The translations under genes and the position numbers were made by a program. The notes below the pieces were generated by a model that was given only the letters and a program-made list of their open reading frames with translations, was not told the origin of the DNA and searched no databases. From positions 4,278,001 to 4,342,000 of the forward strand of contig NZ_CP009458.1 in the NCBI RefSeq assembly GCF_000758305.1: DNA of 64,000 bases, written 5' to 3'. This DNA comes from Cedecea neteri (GTDB lineage Bacteria > Pseudomonadota > Gammaproteobacteria > Enterobacterales > Enterobacteriaceae). Below, piece after piece: positions 62,041 to 64,000 of this stretch. Positions within the stretch are counted from its first letter, which is position 1; each line of letters opens with the position of its first letter.

Positions 62041-63311
62041 TTAATATCCGACACCCGATAAGCGTAACATTGAAATAAGAATAATGAATAAAATAGAATA
62101 AACCTGAATGGCAATGTAAATAACATTGATGCAATAATATACATTAAAATAACAAACAGAATTTTGTTTGACTTTATTTTACTTGCTAACAGAAGGACAT
62201 ATGTAACGAAAATAAATAAGCCTGGCAATCCAAATGTAAGAATGACAAAGCTTAATACATCTTTTGGAGCAAAACTATCAAAAGCAGTTGCGTCATACGA
62301 AGAAAGGTAAGACTGCATTTCATTGCAATTAACATTCAGGTCGGAGAGTGCATGACAATAGTCAGCAATGAATGGTCCTAAGGTGCTTTTAAAACCATAA
62401 AACCCACTACCAAATGGATAATCACTCATGTGCCAGAAACTGACAACAGGGAAGCCAAGGCGGGTAACATAAGTCATTGTTGCAGCATTAGATGAATGCT
62501 CAGCTACAAAGGCAAAAAAATCATGGTAAATAAAAGCCAGACTCGAAAAAAGGATAATTAAAGATAAAGGAATTAACTGGTAAGTGTAATTAAACAAACC
62601 CTTTACTTTAAACAAATAAATCAGAGCCAGAAGAACTGGTATTATCAAAAAAGAAAACTTCGCCCCTGAAATATATGTTGCCAGAGCAAATATCAAAGCC
62701 AGTGGCAACCTATATCTTTGAGTTGAGAATATAACCATTAAAAACATTAAGCCATAAAAATATCCATTTAAACTTGGTTCCGCAAAAGTTCCAGCAAATC
62801 GAAAATTCTCATCATATAGCCATGCTCCTCCGAGCACTTTCACATGAAAACCGTGCATGGCCATAAAATATAAAACTAACGCTATCCCCAAACATACAGT
62901 AGAAATTTTAAGAGAGAACTTATAAATATTGAAATTAGCTTCGAGCTTCTGTGCGTAGAAAAAAATAACAAACCAAAGACACAAATTTAATACAAATGCT
63001 AACGTTTTATCATAATCACCATCATGGTACCAGGCACCCATCGCAGCACCTAAAATAAGCACTATTGAAAACAATGATACATAGAAAATTTTTATGCTAT
63101 GTATTTTGAAGATAATTAATAAAACAAGAACCAACAAGATTTTCAGACCAAAATCGGCAATGCTTGACAGCCCCTTCATCAATCCAATCTGTGAGAAATC
63201 AACCCCACTAAAAAGGGAGTTTACTAATAACAAACCAATAAGAAGCTTGACAATAAAAACTGTCGTTATATTAAATTTATTAACATCTGTTGTATTGAAA
63301 GTTTCGATCAC
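62037..63311 (-). CDS. wzy: Putative O-antigen polymerase Wzy
   Basis: 424-residue inner-membrane protein with about 10-11 membrane segments and one large periplasmic loop (roughly 300-350, PFGSGFYGFKSTLGPFIADY), the usual Wzy layout. Sequence identity in this family is low, so the call rests on topology and on position between glycosyltransferases and wzz. Very AT-rich. It would join O units on the periplasmic side under Wzz control. Confidence 0.8.
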   Translation of the reverse strand: MIETFNTTDVNKFNITTVFIVKLLIGLLLVNSLFSGVDFSQIGLMKGLSSIADFGLKILLVLVLLIIFKIHSIKIFYVSLFSIVLILGAAMGAWYHDGDYDKTLAFVLNLCLWFVIFFYAQKLEANFNIYKFSLKISTVCLGIALVLYFMAMHGFHVKVLGGAWLYDENFRFAGTFAEPSLNGYFYGLMFLMVIFSTQRYRLPLALIFALATYISGAKFSFLIIPVLLALIYLFKVKGLFNYTYQLIPLSLIILFSSLAFIYHDFFAFVAEHSSNAATMTYVTRLGFPVVSFWHMSDYPFGSGFYGFKSTLGPFIADYCHALSDLNVNCNEMQSYLSSYDATAFDSFAPKDVLSFVILTFGLPGLFIFVTYVLLLASKIKSNKILFVILMYIIASMLFTLPFRFILFYSLFLFQCYAYRVSDIK

Positions 63312-63369
63312 AGTGTTCTCTTAACTCTGTTATTTTTATTGACCAAAATTAAATAGCATGGGATATAAT

Positions 63370-64000
63370 TTATTTTTTAAGTGTTAGCCCATCAACTATA
63401 CCTTTAAGAAAAGCCTTGTAAACTTTAAAAGATGTTTTACGATATAATGGATAAATTAAACGCGTCATAATAGTAAAAATCACACTTAAATAAGAATACG
63501 GTGACCCAATGTTTTTGCGCGCAAAAAATATACGATTGCGAGTTAGGTAGTATGCACCAAACAGGCTCAGCCCGCCCCCTGTTGAAGTGCTAACTTTATG
63601 GAAAACTAACGGCTCGTTTAGCATTTTGACGCTAATATCAGCATTATTAGCTCGATACAAAAAATCCGTATCGTCGTAATAAGCAAAGTACCGGCTATCC
63701 ATATACCCAATAGTGTAAAAAACAGTTCTGTGTACTAGTAAAAAACAGGTTGGTGCATAATCACATTTATCTGGTACGTTCGTATAAATTTCATCATAAT
63801 CTGTTCCTTCAAATAAATGTGGTGCTGTTGCTTTTTTCTTATTAAAGAAAGCACCTGCGTACCATACCTTTTTTTCAGGATAGCTAAGTATAACCGGTGA
63901 AACAAGCTTACATTCACTCTGCTCAGCCAAATCGACCATTTTACTAAGGGTGTTTTCCATGTTGAATATAAGGTCGTTATTTGTTAGCAAAACATATTCA
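63370..64000 (-). CDS. GT2-family glycosyltransferase (partial)
   Basis: The C-terminal part of a GT-A inverting transferase whose start lies beyond the window. The frame is open to the edge and shows EYVLLTNNDLIF, the NND variant of the metal-binding DXD in rhamnosyltransferase-like enzymes, then FYTIGYMDSRYFAYYDDTDF as the acceptor/base region. The basic tail may associate with the membrane. About 58 bases separate its stop from the wzy start. Confidence 0.85.
   Translation of the reverse strand, partial: EYVLLTNNDLIFNMENTLSKMVDLAEQSECKLVSPVILSYPEKKVWYAGAFFNKKKATAPHLFEGTDYDEIYTNVPDKCDYAPTCFLLVHRTVFYTIGYMDSRYFAYYDDTDFLYRANNADISVKMLNEPLVFHKVSTSTGGGLSLFGAYYLTRNRIFFARKNIGSPYSYLSVIFTIMTRLIYPLYRKTSFKVYKAFLKGIVDGLTLKK

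Overview
The window is chromosomal DNA from a member of the Enterobacteriaceae. The gene order tmaR-yeeA-sbmC-dacD-sbcB-plaP-yeeY-yeeZ-hisLGDCBHAFI followed by an O-antigen locus matches the E. coli K-12 layout around the his operon. The proteins are close to E. coli homologues but not identical, and the core is GC-rich. I cannot fix the genus; a non-Escherichia relative such as Cedecea, Kosakonia or Enterobacter is plausible.

Region 1 (1-17.6 kb) lies between and around two identical tRNA-Asn(GTT) genes. It holds a large Xaa-Pro aminopeptidase, tRNA-Asn, an inserted-looking SF1 helicase/DUF2726 gene, and a putrescine-utilisation cluster (puuP, puuA, puuD, puuR, puuC, puuB; no puuE). Then come a DUF1471 periplasmic protein, ldtA (erfK), ybdG and yeeO, and the second tRNA-Asn.

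Region 2 (17.6-31 kb) is accessory. It contains a lipoprotein/zincin pair that looks like a secreted effector remnant with its immunity gene, an unknown PD-(D/Q)XK-like protein, and three orphan paralogous secreted fimbrillin-like proteins. An alkC DNA glycosylase gene sits between two of these, with a truncated second alkC copy left by a tandem duplication. A purine-nucleoside module follows (Crp-family regulator, DeoD-like protein lacking the catalytic Asp/Arg pair, NCS1 permease), then a LysR/MFS/NTF2-like unit, a MarR/cis-CaaD-like tautomerase pair and a HigBA-type toxin-antitoxin module with three evenly spaced operator boxes.

Region 3 (31-44.6 kb) starts with a second, diverged elongation factor G facing an ArsR-type regulator. 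It then runs through the E. coli-like block tmaR to yeeZ, with an added VOC-family gene and an added acyltransferase-3 gene. yefM-yoeB, found here in E. coli K-12, is absent.

Region 4 (44.6-51.9 kb) is the complete his operon with leader peptide and attenuator.

Region 5 (51.9-64 kb) is the his-proximal end of a surface polysaccharide locus, all on the minus strand: an OpgB/LtaS-like phosphoglycerol transferase, wzz, gnd, manB, manC, two GT4 glycosyltransferases, wzy and a GT2 glycosyltransferase cut by the window end. Base composition drops sharply inside manC, suggesting a recombination junction between the conserved flank and the serotype-specific core. I saw no CRISPR array, insertion sequence, integrase or rRNA.
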